Part shown: positions 1 to 8,101 of the stretch, in pieces
Layout: the number at the start of each line of letters is the position of its first letter
How positions within the stretch are numbered: position 1 is the stretch's first letter
Assembly: GCA_964478945.1 (NCBI GenBank)
Contig: CAYZJV010000023.1
Location: forward strand, 1-37,391
Source: CAYZJV01 sp964478945
GTDB lineage: Bacteria; Spirochaetota; Spirochaetia; Sphaerochaetales; Sphaerochaetaceae
Reading direction: 5' to 3'
DNA length: 37,391 bases
Translations under genes and position numbers: made by a program
The notes under the pieces: model-generated
The model's input: the letters and a program-made list of their open reading frames with translations, nothing else
What the model was told of the DNA's origin: nothing
Database searches by the model: none

Positions 1-50
1 CGACCCACGGATTATGAGTCCGATGCTCTAACCAACTGAGCTATAGGCCC
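1..50 (-). tRNA. tRNA with CAU anticodon, 3' part cut by the window edge
   Basis: On the minus strand the sequence folds as acceptor 5' strand GGGCCTA, then T8-A9, a D arm starting GCTC, and an anticodon stem-loop with loop CTCATAA. The anticodon CAT lies at 16..14. The T arm and 3' acceptor strand lie beyond base 1. CAU can be elongator Met or the lysidine-modified Ile tRNA; with the 3' half missing I cannot separate these. It has its own strong promoter upstream. Confidence 0.9.
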
Positions 51-60
51 GACTTCCGTG

Positions 61-89
61 ATAATACGGAGAATCTTGGAGCCTGTCAA
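61..89 (-). promoter_or_regulatory. Sigma70 promoter of the tRNA(CAU) gene
   Basis: Minus-strand TTGACA (89..84), 17-base spacer, TATTAT (66..61). The predicted start is near base 54, a few bases before the mature tRNA. The fit to consensus is nearly perfect. Confidence 0.8.
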
Positions 90-109
90 CATTCCGCGGG
101 TGTGATTTC

Positions 110-745
110 TCACTGTGGTGGGAGATCTCCCTTTATCAGGATTTCACCATAGCCAAGGGATTTCAGTAGGGACAGGCTCTCCTCCTTCTGATCTTCGCCT
201 ATCCATCTCAGGCTTAGTCTGAGCATGGTGTGTTGCACTATCTCCACCGAGGGTTTGAATCCGAGTTCCAGGAACTTGAGATACATGTCGTATACCGCCT
301 TGGTGTTGGTGAAGGTGCCTATCTGGAATTTATACCATCCGGTGTCTCCCGGTCGATTGTACTGGGATTCGGGAATTGGAGGAGAATGGATGAGTTCCAG
401 CTTAACCGGAGAGATTCCCCTTTCGTACATGTCGATCTTTCGTGCTGCTGCGGGTGTGAGGTCAATGATTCTTCCTTCCACGTAGGGTCCTCTGTCGTTT
501 ATCCTCACCTCCACCTGTTTGCCGTTGGTCTGGTCATGGACCCTCACTATGGTTCCGAAGGGGAGGCTTTTGTGGGCTGCGTTGAGGGCTTCGGGGTCGA
601 AACGCTCCCCATTGGCTGTAAGGGGACCATCGGGATCGCTGGTGTACCATGATGCGATTCCCTCTTCCATTGGGATGTCTGCCGATGAAAGGGTGAACAA
701 GGGGAAGAGGATCAGTATCAGTAGAACAGGAGAGATACGTCTCAT
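110..745 (-). CDS. rlpA: RlpA-like septal/peptidoglycan protein with DPBB and SPOR-like domains
   Basis: A 211-residue exported protein. Residues 1-22 form a signal peptide (MRR, then a long hydrophobic run ending LSSA). Residues ~27-120 are a double-psi beta-barrel with RlpA hallmarks: GIASWY, NAAHKSLPFGT, VRINDRGP and GRIIDLTPAAA. The last ~75 residues look like a SPOR peptidoglycan-binding domain (GWYKFQIGTF onward). RlpA proteins bind denuded septal glycan, and in some bacteria are lytic transglycosylases; the Glu and His of the catalytic region (GERFDPE, AAHK) are present. The reading frame opens further upstream, but the ATG at 745 starts the signal peptide and coincides with the predicted +1 of a promoter, so the transcript is probably leaderless. 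No Shine-Dalgarno is seen. Confidence 0.85.
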   Translation of the reverse strand: MRRISPVLLILILFPLFTLSSADIPMEEGIASWYTSDPDGPLTANGERFDPEALNAAHKSLPFGTIVRVHDQTNGKQVEVRINDRGPYVEGRIIDLTPAAARKIDMYERGISPVKLELIHSPPIPESQYNRPGDTGWYKFQIGTFTNTKAVYDMYLKFLELGFKPSVEIVQHTMLRLSLRWIGEDQKEESLSLLKSLGYGEILIKGDLPPQ

Positions 746-780
746 GTTCCGATTATACGCAAGGAATGGCCGATTGGCAA
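746..780 (-). promoter_or_regulatory. Promoter of the rlpA-like gene, leaderless geometry
   Basis: Minus-strand TTGCCA (780..775), 17-base spacer, TATAAT (757..752), then six bases and the ATG. The expected transcription start is the A of the start codon. Confidence 0.75.
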
Positions 781-819
781 AGATTTGGTTGGGGTATCGG
801 GAAAAATCGGTTGCCCGTC

Positions 820-856
820 TTGTCACCGATGGGGCCTCCCCGCTATAATCGGCCAC
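820..856 (+). promoter_or_regulatory. Promoter of lysS, leaderless geometry
   Basis: TTGTCA (820-825), 18-base spacer, perfect TATAAT (844-849), then seven bases to the ATG at 857. The predicted start falls on 856 or 857. It is divergent to the rlpA promoter, with about 40 bp between the two -35 boxes. Confidence 0.75.
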
Positions 857-2434
857 ATGAGCAAAGAATCCATATCCTTACATTGGGCGGACATATACGC
901 CGACAAGATTATTCGTGAAAAAGGTCTGAAAGACCATTACACTTGTGCTTCCGGAATCACTCCCTCGGGAACGGTCCATATCGGGAATTTCCGGGAGATC
1001 ATCTCGGTGGAACTCATCGTGCGAGCCTTGCGTGACAAGGGGCACCATGTCAGGTTCATCTACTCGTGGGATGACTACGATGTGTTCCGCAAGGTCCCCA
1101 AGAACATGCCGCAGCCTGAGTTGTTGAAAACCTACCTGCGCAAACCCATCACTTTGGTTCCCGACACCACCGGTAATCACGCCAGCTATGCCGAAGCGAA
1201 TGAAAAAGCGGTTGAACACCTGCTTCCTGTGGTTGGTATCGAGCCGGAGTACCTCTATCAGGCTCAGCGCTACCGTAGTTCAGTCTACGCGGAGGGAATG
1301 AGGACCGCACTCGAACATAGGGATGAGATCAAGGCGATCCTAGATCAGTATAGAACATCTCCTCTTCCGGAGGATTGGTATCCCATTTCCGTGTTCAGCA
1401 ACTTCACCGGCAAGGACACCACCACGATCGTTGGATGGGACGGAGAATGGGGAGTGACGTATCGTGATGATGAGACCGGAGAAACCGAGACGATCGATCT
1501 CAGGACCACAGGAGCCGCGAAGCTTCCCTGGCGTATCGATTGGCCGATGAGATGGGCCTATGAGGGGGTCGATTTCGAACCTGCCGGCAAGGACCATCAT
1601 AGCGAGGGTGGTTCGTTCGATACATCCAAACATGTGGTCGAGGTATTCGGTGCGACTCCTCCCGTCTCATTCCAGTATGATTTCATTAGCATCAAGGGCA
1701 GGGGTGGTAAGATTTCCTCCTCTTCCGGAGAGGTGGTGAGCCTGCCGGATGTGCTTGAAGTCTATACTCCTGAAGTGACCCGCTATCTTTTCGTGGGGAC
1801 CCGTCCCAATACTGAGTTCGCCATCTCATTCGATCTCGATGTGCTGAAGATTTATGAGGACTATGATACCTGTGAGAGGATCTATTTCGGTGTGCAGGAG
1901 GTCAACGAGAAGAGGAAGGCGAAGGAGAAGCGGATCTATGAACTTTCACAGGTGAAGGATGTTCCTTCCGAGATCTCCTATCAGATTCCTTTCAGACATC
2001 TGTGCAATCTGCTGCAGGTAAACAGTGGGGATATCGATGCGGTGATCGGCGGTTTGCCGGATGTCTCTCCGGGTCAGGTTGAACGTCTCAGGCAACGTTG
2101 TGTGTGTGCCTGGAATTGGATCACCACCTTCAGTCCCGAGGATTTCCGATGGGTGCTGAGGAAGGAGGATGATCCTCTGATGGAATTGGATGAAACCCAG
2201 AAGAAGGCGATCAACCAATTGCAGGATGCAGTCGAGCACCTTGAGGATTTTGAGGAGAAGCAGCTTGCCGAAGAAATCTATGAGATCGCAAAAAGGTGCG
2301 AGATCAATGCTCCCGATCTTTTCAAGATCGCCTATGGGGTGTTGATCGGAAAGGAGCGGGGTCCGAAACTCGCAGGTTTCATCAAGACGTGCGGCAAGGA
2401 GAAGATGCTGCCGATCCTTTCCCGTTATAGGTAG
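857..2434 (+). CDS. lysS: Lysyl-tRNA synthetase, class I
   Basis: A 525-residue enzyme that charges tRNA-Lys. It is the class I (Rossmann-fold) form found in archaea and in spirochaetes such as Borrelia and Treponema, not the common bacterial class II form. The HIGH signature is HIGN at residues 41-44 inside TPSGTVHIGN, and the KMSKS equivalent is KISSS at 285-289. Length matches the family. An upstream in-frame ATG at 785 exists, but the ATG at 857 begins the conserved N-terminus (HWADIYADKI) and sits at the predicted +1 of the promoter, so translation is probably from a leaderless mRNA. A hairpin terminator follows. Confidence 0.95.
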   Translation: MSKESISLHWADIYADKIIREKGLKDHYTCASGITPSGTVHIGNFREIISVELIVRALRDKGHHVRFIYSWDDYDVFRKVPKNMPQPELLKTYLRKPITLVPDTTGNHASYAEANEKAVEHLLPVVGIEPEYLYQAQRYRSSVYAEGMRTALEHRDEIKAILDQYRTSPLPEDWYPISVFSNFTGKDTTTIVGWDGEWGVTYRDDETGETETIDLRTTGAAKLPWRIDWPMRWAYEGVDFEPAGKDHHSEGGSFDTSKHVVEVFGATPPVSFQYDFISIKGRGGKISSSSGEVVSLPDVLEVYTPEVTRYLFVGTRPNTEFAISFDLDVLKIYEDYDTCERIYFGVQEVNEKRKAKEKRIYELSQVKDVPSEISYQIPFRHLCNLLQVNSGDIDAVIGGLPDVSPGQVERLRQRCVCAWNWITTFSPEDFRWVLRKEDDPLMELDETQKKAINQLQDAVEHLEDFEEKQLAEEIYEIAKRCEINAPDLFKIAYGVLIGKERGPKLAGFIKTCGKEKMLPILSRYR

Positions 2435-2458
2435 GATTTTTCATCTTCTCGGATAAGT

Positions 2459-2486
2459 GGGCATCGGAATGTTCCGGTGCCCTTTT
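2459..2486 (+). terminator. Terminator between convergent lysS and era
   Basis: GGGCATCGGAA pairs with TTCCGGTGCCC (one T-G wobble) and is followed by TTTT on the plus strand. The hairpin directly follows the era stop on the other strand, so it may work both ways, although no T-run is seen on the minus side. Confidence 0.7.
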
Positions 2487-3370
2487 CAACGAAGGATCCT
2501 GTCCAGCACTATCGTATTCTTGCGCCACTTCGGCTGTGCCTTCACCCTCAGATCAAGGTGGACCTGCATGCCGGGAAACAGCTTCTTGATCTCCTTGAAG
2601 GATTGTTGGCGAATCTTCTTGATGCCGTTGCCACCTCGTCCGACCACGATCCCCTTCTGGGTTTCCCTTTCCACAATGATGAATGCACGTATCCAAATGG
2701 AACCCTGTGCTTCGGTGTACTCGAGATCCGCCACCTCCACGTAAATTGCGTGGGGGAGTTCCTCCGTCACCAGGGCTATGGCCTTCTCCCTGATGATTTC
2801 TGAGATGCGGAACTCGAGCGGTTGGTCGGTGTAGGTCTCCTCGGGATAAAGGAGTTCTCCTTCGGGTGCCAATTTGAACAGTTCTATGAGCACTTCATCG
2901 ACCCCTGTGTCTTCTTTTGCCGACAACTCCAGGATGGGGGTGCTTTCTCCGAACCGTTCGATCACGAATTGTTTCGCTTCCTCGATCTCTTGTGGTTTGG
3001 CAATATCCTTCTTGTTGATCGCGACCACCACCGGGACTTTGGCTGCGAGCACCAGATCCACAATTGCCTGCTCCTCTTTGCCCGCAGCCCGTTTCGGATC
3101 GATCATGTAGAGTATCGTATCCGATTCACCCAATGCCGATCGTGTGGTTTCCTGCAAGCGTAGATTCATTGTTTGCTCGCTGGTGTGGTATCCCGGGGTG
3201 TCAGTGAAGATCAGTTGACCCCTTTGATCGGTGAAGATCGCCCGTATTGCATTCCTGGTGGTCTGTGGTGTTGATGCGGTGATGGACACCTTGCGTTCGC
3301 AGACGGTGTTCACCCATGTCGATTTTCCTGATGATGGACGCCCGATGATGGCGACTGTGGCACATTTCAT
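2486..3370 (-). CDS. era: GTPase Era (16S rRNA/30S maturation)
   Basis: A 294-residue GTPase that binds the 3' end of 16S rRNA during 30S assembly. G motifs are visible: G1 GRPSSGKST (10-18), G3 DTPG, G4 NKKD, G5 SAK. The C-terminal KH domain carries IVVGRGGNGIKKIRQQSF. Length is normal. The usual GRPNVGKST is changed to GRPSSGKST, still a valid P-loop. The ATG at 3370 has no Shine-Dalgarno and lies six bases after a TATAGT box, so this is a third candidate leaderless message. Divergent from clpP, convergent with lysS. Confidence 0.95.
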   Translation of the reverse strand: MKCATVAIIGRPSSGKSTWVNTVCERKVSITASTPQTTRNAIRAIFTDQRGQLIFTDTPGYHTSEQTMNLRLQETTRSALGESDTILYMIDPKRAAGKEEQAIVDLVLAAKVPVVVAINKKDIAKPQEIEEAKQFVIERFGESTPILELSAKEDTGVDEVLIELFKLAPEGELLYPEETYTDQPLEFRISEIIREKAIALVTEELPHAIYVEVADLEYTEAQGSIWIRAFIIVERETQKGIVVGRGGNGIKKIRQQSFKEIKKLFPGMQVHLDLRVKAQPKWRKNTIVLDRILR

Positions 3371-3405
3371 GGGATGACTATAGTCGTAGGTTGGAATTTG
3401 GTCTA
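3371..3405 (-). promoter_or_regulatory. Promoter of era, leaderless geometry
   Basis: Minus-strand TAGACC (3405..3400, 4/6 match), 17-base spacer, TATAGT (3382..3377), then six bases to the ATG. The predicted +1 is the A of the start codon. Confidence 0.6.
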
Positions 3406-3425
3406 CCGTTCGTCACCGGAGAGTC

Positions 3426-3454
3426 TTTTCATTTCACGATTTGTTACGTATACT
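3426..3454 (+). promoter_or_regulatory. Promoter of the clpP homologue
   Basis: TTTTCA (3426-3431), 17-base spacer, TATACT (3449-3454). The predicted start near 3461 gives a leader of about 31 bases containing a normal Shine-Dalgarno. Confidence 0.55.
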
Positions 3455-3491
3455 TTGGAAAACCGAGACTTCGGATGTTGTGGAGAGAGCA

Positions 3492-4070
3492 ATGGCAGAT
3501 ACCGACAAGAATGAGAAGAAAGAACAGAATCCCGATGTCATGTCGGACAAATTCCTGCAGACACGTTCGATCATGCTATCTGGTGAGATCGACAAGGAGA
3601 GCGCCGAGAAGGTCGTCAAGCAGTTGTTGATACTCGAGGCCGAGAACGATGAGCCGATCAAGATTTTCATCAACTCTCCCGGAGGGGATGTGGATGCCGG
3701 TTTCGCCATCTACGACATGGCCCGTTTCGTAAAGAACGAAGTCTATATGATCGGTATGGGGCTCGTCGCCAGCGCCGCCACTTTGGTGCTCCTCGCCGTT
3801 CCCGCCGAGCGGAGGTTGGGTCTACCCAATTCAAGCTATCTGATCCATCAACCGATGAGCCGGATGGAGGGTGTGGCGACCGATATCGAGATCTACGCCA
3901 AGCAGCTTGAGCGGACCCGCGATCGGTTGAACGCCATTGTGAGTGCCCAAACGGGACAGCCGCTCGATGTGGTGAAGAGGGACACCGATAGGGATTATTG
4001 GCTCGATTCCAAGGAAGCCCTCGCCTACGGTTTGATTAGCAAGGTGGTTGAGAACAGAACGGAAATCTGA
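3492..4070 (+). CDS. clpP: ClpP-family serine protease subunit
   Basis: A 192-residue proteolytic subunit, expected to form a barrel working with a Clp ATPase. Oxyanion motif NSPGG is present, the nucleophile is S94 in LVASAATL, the His is H119 in LIHQPM, and the Asp region is RDTDRDYWLD. The start at 3492 has GGAGAG nine bases upstream; an upstream in-frame ATG at 3441 lies before the predicted transcription start and is rejected. The serine motif differs from the usual AASMGA (here ASAAT), as in divergent second ClpP paralogues, so it may not be the main housekeeping ClpP. The downstream gene follows after 48 bases and may be co-transcribed. Confidence 0.85.
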   Translation: MADTDKNEKKEQNPDVMSDKFLQTRSIMLSGEIDKESAEKVVKQLLILEAENDEPIKIFINSPGGDVDAGFAIYDMARFVKNEVYMIGMGLVASAATLVLLAVPAERRLGLPNSSYLIHQPMSRMEGVATDIEIYAKQLERTRDRLNAIVSAQTGQPLDVVKRDTDRDYWLDSKEALAYGLISKVVENRTEI

Positions 4071-4091
4071 GACTTTCCCTTTCGATACATA

Positions 4092-4117
4092 CCGCCCACC
4101 CGAACAAGGTGAGGCGG
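4092..4117 (+). promoter_or_regulatory. Hairpin covering the ribosome-binding site of the MFS-repeat gene
   Basis: CCGCCCACC (4092-4100) pairs with GGTGAGGCGG (4108-4117): nine base pairs with one bulged A and a seven-base loop. The 3' arm contains the AGGTGAGG Shine-Dalgarno region and ends one base before the ATG at 4119. No T-run follows, so it does not look like an intrinsic terminator. Confidence 0.55.
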
Positions 4118-4118
4118 G

Positions 4119-6341
4119 ATGGTGACGATGACCCGAACCAAATATCTTTCTGAGGCTGAAAAGCGCAATGGACAAAACAGGCTCTACCACTCCGAAGTGT
4201 GGAATGGTCTGGGTTTCAGCATGCTCGGAGACACCATCGTCTATATTTTGGCTGTTCAGTTCGGTGCGGGCAACCTCGCCTTGGGCTATATCGCATCCGC
4301 AATGTATATTGTGGGAATAGTCCTTCCTTTGATGTCGAGGATGTTCAAAGGCAAGAATGTGGTAAAGGTCCAGACGGTCAACTGGGTGTTGCGTGGTCTT
4401 GTGGGTCTCCTCTATCTTCCATTGCTCTGGGTGAAGGGTAATCTTGCGGTTGCGATTGTGCTCATCGTCTACACACTGTTTTGTCTGTTCAGGCTTCTTG
4501 GCGTGGTGCTCTACGACTACACGTTCAAGAGCATCACAAGCAATAGGACACGGGGAAGGGTGATCGGCAATACCAATGTGGCCTTCCAGTCCTCCACCAT
4601 ATTCGCGAAGTTTCTCAATTTCATCGTCACTTCGTTGGAACGGCTGTCGGGAGTGTTCGGTCTGGTGATGTTGCAGATGGTTGGAGTGGTGGCCAATACC
4701 ATCGCTTCGGTCTATTTGGGAAAGATTCCTTGCAGGGCCCATATCGAGTACCGCAAGGGAAGGACGATCTTCGTCCTTTTCAAGGAGGCAATGGCCGACC
4801 GTATTCCCAGGATCCGCTTGTTGGTCTATTGGACCTACATGATGGTGACGGTGCTGTTGGGAATGAGCGTGGCCTTCCTTACCAAGGAGGTGGGGCTCCA
4901 ATCGAACATCATTTTCCTCTACACCATCGGTGTCAGCATCGCGGTTGTCCTTTCGGGGAGTTTCTGCAAGTTCTTCAGCGATCGACTGGGATCGCGACCT
5001 TTGATCATCGCAAGTGGTTTTGCATTCCTGGTGAGTATGGTGGGATGGATGGTTGTTCCTGTTTCCGCTCCGCTCTATTGGTTCCTGCTTTTGGGATTTG
5101 TAAGCAACTTCTTCTTGGGTGTCATCAATATTCTCGTAAGAAGATTGTTGGCCGGGGTCATTCCCGATGACGAAGGTGTCGGGTTCAACTCCATGGTCAA
5201 TTTTGTCATTGCCATTCTCGCCCTGTTCAGCGGTCTCGCTGGTGGTGCGTTGGCGACCGAGGGTTCACGAATCGTCCATGGAGTCCATATTGGTGGGATC
5301 GTGCTCGGCAATTCGTATGTGTTCACCTTCGCATTGACTCTCGTACTTTCGATCGTTGGTTTGGTGTTCAGTGGTGCCTTGAGCGAGAAGGGAAGCTATT
5401 CCACCAAGGCTGCGGCACAGATCATGTTCTCGCTTCATGGGATACGGGCCTTCATCGATATCGACAAGCTGGACAAGGCCACCGATCCGATCAAACGAAA
5501 ATCACTGTTGTTGAGTTTGGGAACGAATCTTACCGGTGTGGCCACCAGTGAGATTCGCAGGACGCTCGCTTCGCCCTTCTCCAACGATAAGGCGGAGGTG
5601 ATCAGAGGCTTGTTCGACCGTCCCCGTCTTGCACTTTTGGATGATCTCATCAGGGATGCCTTTGATGTCGATTCCTACACCCAGCATGAATCGATCTATG
5701 CGTTGGGAGCCTATGTGCACAGCGAGAAGGCCGAACGGGCGCTTGTCTATCTTCTCGAGCATGGTACGGTCGAGGTTCGTTCGATCGCAGCCAAATCATT
5801 GGCACGGGTTACCCGCGATTCAAGGTATCTTGCGAGGGTGGAGTCGATCGGTGATCTGGCGACCAACATCACCGAGGAGCTGAACTTCCTCATCGCACGC
5901 GATATCATGGATCGTGAGGGGGGATTCCTCGAGGATCTGTTCCTCGCTTCCCGCAGGGGTATGGGTCCTTCGTTCAGACAGACCCGGTATGCCTTGATCG
6001 CATTGTTGCTGAAATTCTCACCATCCCTATCGGAGCTCTATGAGGAAAAGAATCTCGATATGGACGACTATCTCTCGGAGTTCCTCGAGGAGGCGAGGGA
6101 CGTGGTGGAGATCGACCAACAGAGGGGGGCGATCGCAAGCGCGTTCGAGCACCGGGAGTGGTCGAGGATTTGGGCGATCTGTTTTTCCATGACGAGAAAC
6201 CTTGCGTTCAGCGATAGTCGCTTGCGGCATCTCAACAATGCGATTCAAGAGGCCCAGACGATGCCTCGGGCCCAGACTGATGGCGATGATGCGCTCGCGG
6301 CCCTCTACTTCTCCTACCAGCTTAAGAAGAGTTTGCAGTAG
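4119..6341 (+). CDS. MFS-type membrane transporter fused to a C-terminal helical-repeat domain
   Basis: A 740-residue protein. Residues ~20-430 contain about a dozen hydrophobic segments arranged as in major facilitator proteins, with a basic loop after the second helix (MFKGKNV) and a long middle loop. Residues ~440-740 are soluble and helical, with repeated HEAT-like helix pairs (for example ESIYALGAYVHSEKAERALV and the following VEVRSIAAKSLARV), and end in an Ala/Leu-rich helix. Ordinary MFS permeases are ~400-450 residues, so the tail is a real addition. The substrate is unknown. The ATG at 4119 has an AGGTGAGG ribosome site; a second ATG at 4128 is possible. It lies 48 bases after clpP with no terminator seen. 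Confidence 0.7.
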   Translation: MVTMTRTKYLSEAEKRNGQNRLYHSEVWNGLGFSMLGDTIVYILAVQFGAGNLALGYIASAMYIVGIVLPLMSRMFKGKNVVKVQTVNWVLRGLVGLLYLPLLWVKGNLAVAIVLIVYTLFCLFRLLGVVLYDYTFKSITSNRTRGRVIGNTNVAFQSSTIFAKFLNFIVTSLERLSGVFGLVMLQMVGVVANTIASVYLGKIPCRAHIEYRKGRTIFVLFKEAMADRIPRIRLLVYWTYMMVTVLLGMSVAFLTKEVGLQSNIIFLYTIGVSIAVVLSGSFCKFFSDRLGSRPLIIASGFAFLVSMVGWMVVPVSAPLYWFLLLGFVSNFFLGVINILVRRLLAGVIPDDEGVGFNSMVNFVIAILALFSGLAGGALATEGSRIVHGVHIGGIVLGNSYVFTFALTLVLSIVGLVFSGALSEKGSYSTKAAAQIMFSLHGIRAFIDIDKLDKATDPIKRKSLLLSLGTNLTGVATSEIRRTLASPFSNDKAEVIRGLFDRPRLALLDDLIRDAFDVDSYTQHESIYALGAYVHSEKAERALVYLLEHGTVEVRSIAAKSLARVTRDSRYLARVESIGDLATNITEELNFLIARDIMDREGGFLEDLFLASRRGMGPSFRQTRYALIALLLKFSPSLSELYEEKNLDMDDYLSEFLEEARDVVEIDQQRGAIASAFEHREWSRIWAICFSMTRNLAFSDSRLRHLNNAIQEAQTMPRAQTDGDDALAALYFSYQLKKSLQ

Positions 6342-6368
6342 AAATCATCCTATCTCCGTATATCCTGT

Positions 6369-7439
6369 ATGGTCCCGATACGATTGCATGCGGTAATTCG
6401 AGGACGGCTTGGTCGTCTTATCCCATTTTTCGTGATTATGGCGGGGATCCTGGTGGGTTGTGATCCATTCGGACCCAAATCATCATCGAATGAATTGATG
6501 CTTGTGACCTACAATGTGCAGAACCTATTCGATGCGGTGGAGACCGGTTCCGAGTACGATGAATATACATTGGAGGGGGGATGGTCGGCTGATGCGTATG
6601 GCAAGAGACTTGAACGTACAGCACGAGCCATAACGCAAGGACATGGTCGTGTTCCCGATATCGTCCTTCTCCAGGAGGTGGAGAACGCGAAAGTGGTGGA
6701 GGACCTGCTGGTAGGTCCACTGGCTTCACGTGGTTATGGGTGGTATGCGACAACAGGTGATGTGCAATCGGCTACCCAGTGTGCGGTGCTAAGTCGATAC
6801 CCTATCGTGGAAGCGAGGGTGCATGGAAGTATGGCGCCAAGGTCGGTGCTGGAAGTACACATCGATACCGACTTCGGGTCATTGGTGGTGTTCGCCCTTC
6901 ATGCGAAATCGAGGCTGGAAGGAGTTGCCGAGACGGAACCACTACGTGTTGCGATGGCGGAATCCGTATCTATGCGGGTGAAACAGTTGTTGAAATCCAA
7001 CGCACTCCTGCCTATTGTGGTTGCGGGTGATTTCAATGGGAGTCCCGAAGATTTCTATCGGGCGGAAGGGCGTTATGCAACGGCAATGGTTCCGGTGACG
7101 GTGCAGGATGCATATCGTCACAAGGAGATGGGATCGCTGGTGGTGGGAGGTTTGGCTCCAGCCGATGGGTGTTGGTACTCATGGTGGATGGATGATTCAC
7201 AGAATGTGATCGCGCCGGTGCCGGGTTCCTACTGGTACAAGGGTATGTGGGAAACCTATGACCAAATCCTTCTGTCCCCGGCCTTTTTCGATGGGTATGG
7301 TCTGGAATTTTCGGAAGGTTCTGTAGGTGCGTCACCGTCCTTGCTGGATGGGGAAGGGCATCCTTTCAAGTGGAATGTGGTTTTACAGGAAGGGGTGTCG
7401 GACCATCTGCCCATCGCTGTGGTGCTGACAGGCAGATGA
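6369..7439 (+). CDS. Endonuclease/exonuclease/phosphatase-fold lipoprotein
   Basis: A 356-residue EEP-superfamily metal-dependent phosphoesterase. Family motifs: TYNVQNLFD near residue 45, LLQEVEN near 108, VAGDFNG near 220 and SDHLPIAV near the C-terminus. The N-terminus is a basic stretch, a hydrophobic helix and a lipobox (GILVGC at ~26-31), so it is probably lipid-anchored outside the cytoplasmic membrane. The substrate could be extracellular DNA, a nucleotide, or a phospholipid; sequence alone does not decide. No Shine-Dalgarno precedes the ATG at 6369, so the start is uncertain, though it supplies the needed signal peptide. Convergent with rex, the stops being seven bases apart. Confidence 0.75.
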   Translation: MVPIRLHAVIRGRLGRLIPFFVIMAGILVGCDPFGPKSSSNELMLVTYNVQNLFDAVETGSEYDEYTLEGGWSADAYGKRLERTARAITQGHGRVPDIVLLQEVENAKVVEDLLVGPLASRGYGWYATTGDVQSATQCAVLSRYPIVEARVHGSMAPRSVLEVHIDTDFGSLVVFALHAKSRLEGVAETEPLRVAMAESVSMRVKQLLKSNALLPIVVAGDFNGSPEDFYRAEGRYATAMVPVTVQDAYRHKEMGSLVVGGLAPADGCWYSWWMDDSQNVIAPVPGSYWYKGMWETYDQILLSPAFFDGYGLEFSEGSVGASPSLLDGEGHPFKWNVVLQEGVSDHLPIAVVLTGR

Positions 7440-7446
7440 TGGTCGG

Positions 7447-8085
7447 TCAATCGGCTTTGGGAAATTGGAGTTCGTAGAAGATTTGTTCCAGCTCCAATGC
7501 AATGTTCATGTTGTGGACGATCGGATAGGTTCCATCCTCCAGCTTGGTCGGTTTGAGTGTGATGGGACTGAAATTCAGAACTCCGCGGATACCGGCATTC
7601 ATCAAGCGCTGGAAGCTGTCGGCAGTGGCTGATTCGGGTACGGTGATGATCGCAACCTTCACTTCGAACGCATTGGCCACCTCTTCGAGTCTACTCACAG
7701 GATAGACGGGAACCGGATGGGTGCTGTCGCTGTAGACCAGCGGATCACTGTCGAATCCGGCTACCACCCGAATGCCGTCGGGTTCGAATCCGTTGTAGTG
7801 CATAAGTGCTTTTCCAATGCGTCCGCATCCGAGAATGATCACATTTTGCGGTTCATCGGTTTTTCCGAGGATTCTTCCCAGATGTCCCAACAGGTCATGG
7901 ATTTCATAGCCTCCACGTTTTTGCCCGTGGATTTCCAATAATGAGAAATCCTTTCTTACCACTGCCGCCGATACACCGGCGGCGTCAGCCAGGTTATGTG
8001 CGAAGACCTTCTCCAATCCGAGGGACCGTAGTCGATTGAGAATGCGATAATACCTTGTTATGCGAATTATCATATCAGTATTCAT
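7447..8085 (-). CDS. rex: Redox-sensing transcriptional repressor Rex
   Basis: A 212-residue regulator that senses the NADH/NAD+ ratio. An N-terminal winged helix-turn-helix (~1-75; RYYRILNRLRSLG, AAVVRKDFS, GGYEI) is followed by a Rossmann domain with GCGRIGKAL and a C-terminal swap helix (NIALELEQIFYEL). The start chosen is the ATG at 8085, with a GGGGG ribosome site about eight bases upstream; an in-frame ATG at 8139 lies upstream of the predicted transcription start. It is divergent to the hydrogenase operon, a standard Rex target in anaerobes, and a Rex-box-like sequence overlaps its own promoter. Confidence 0.93.
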   Translation of the reverse strand: MNTDMIIRITRYYRILNRLRSLGLEKVFAHNLADAAGVSAAVVRKDFSLLEIHGQKRGGYEIHDLLGHLGRILGKTDEPQNVIILGCGRIGKALMHYNGFEPDGIRVVAGFDSDPLVYSDSTHPVPVYPVSRLEEVANAFEVKVAIITVPESATADSFQRLMNAGIRGVLNFSPITLKPTKLEDGTYPIVHNMNIALELEQIFYELQFPKAD

Positions 8086-8101
8086 GACAAAACCCCCATT
8101 T

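Noticed and set aside
4092..4117. Treating the hairpin before the MFS-repeat gene as a clpP terminator
   Set aside because: No T-run follows; the 3' arm is the ribosome site and runs straight into the start codon.
3831..4901. A 356-codon minus-strand frame across clpP and the MFS gene
   Set aside because: His/Gln-rich composition typical of an antisense shadow; no ribosome site and it spans two well supported genes.
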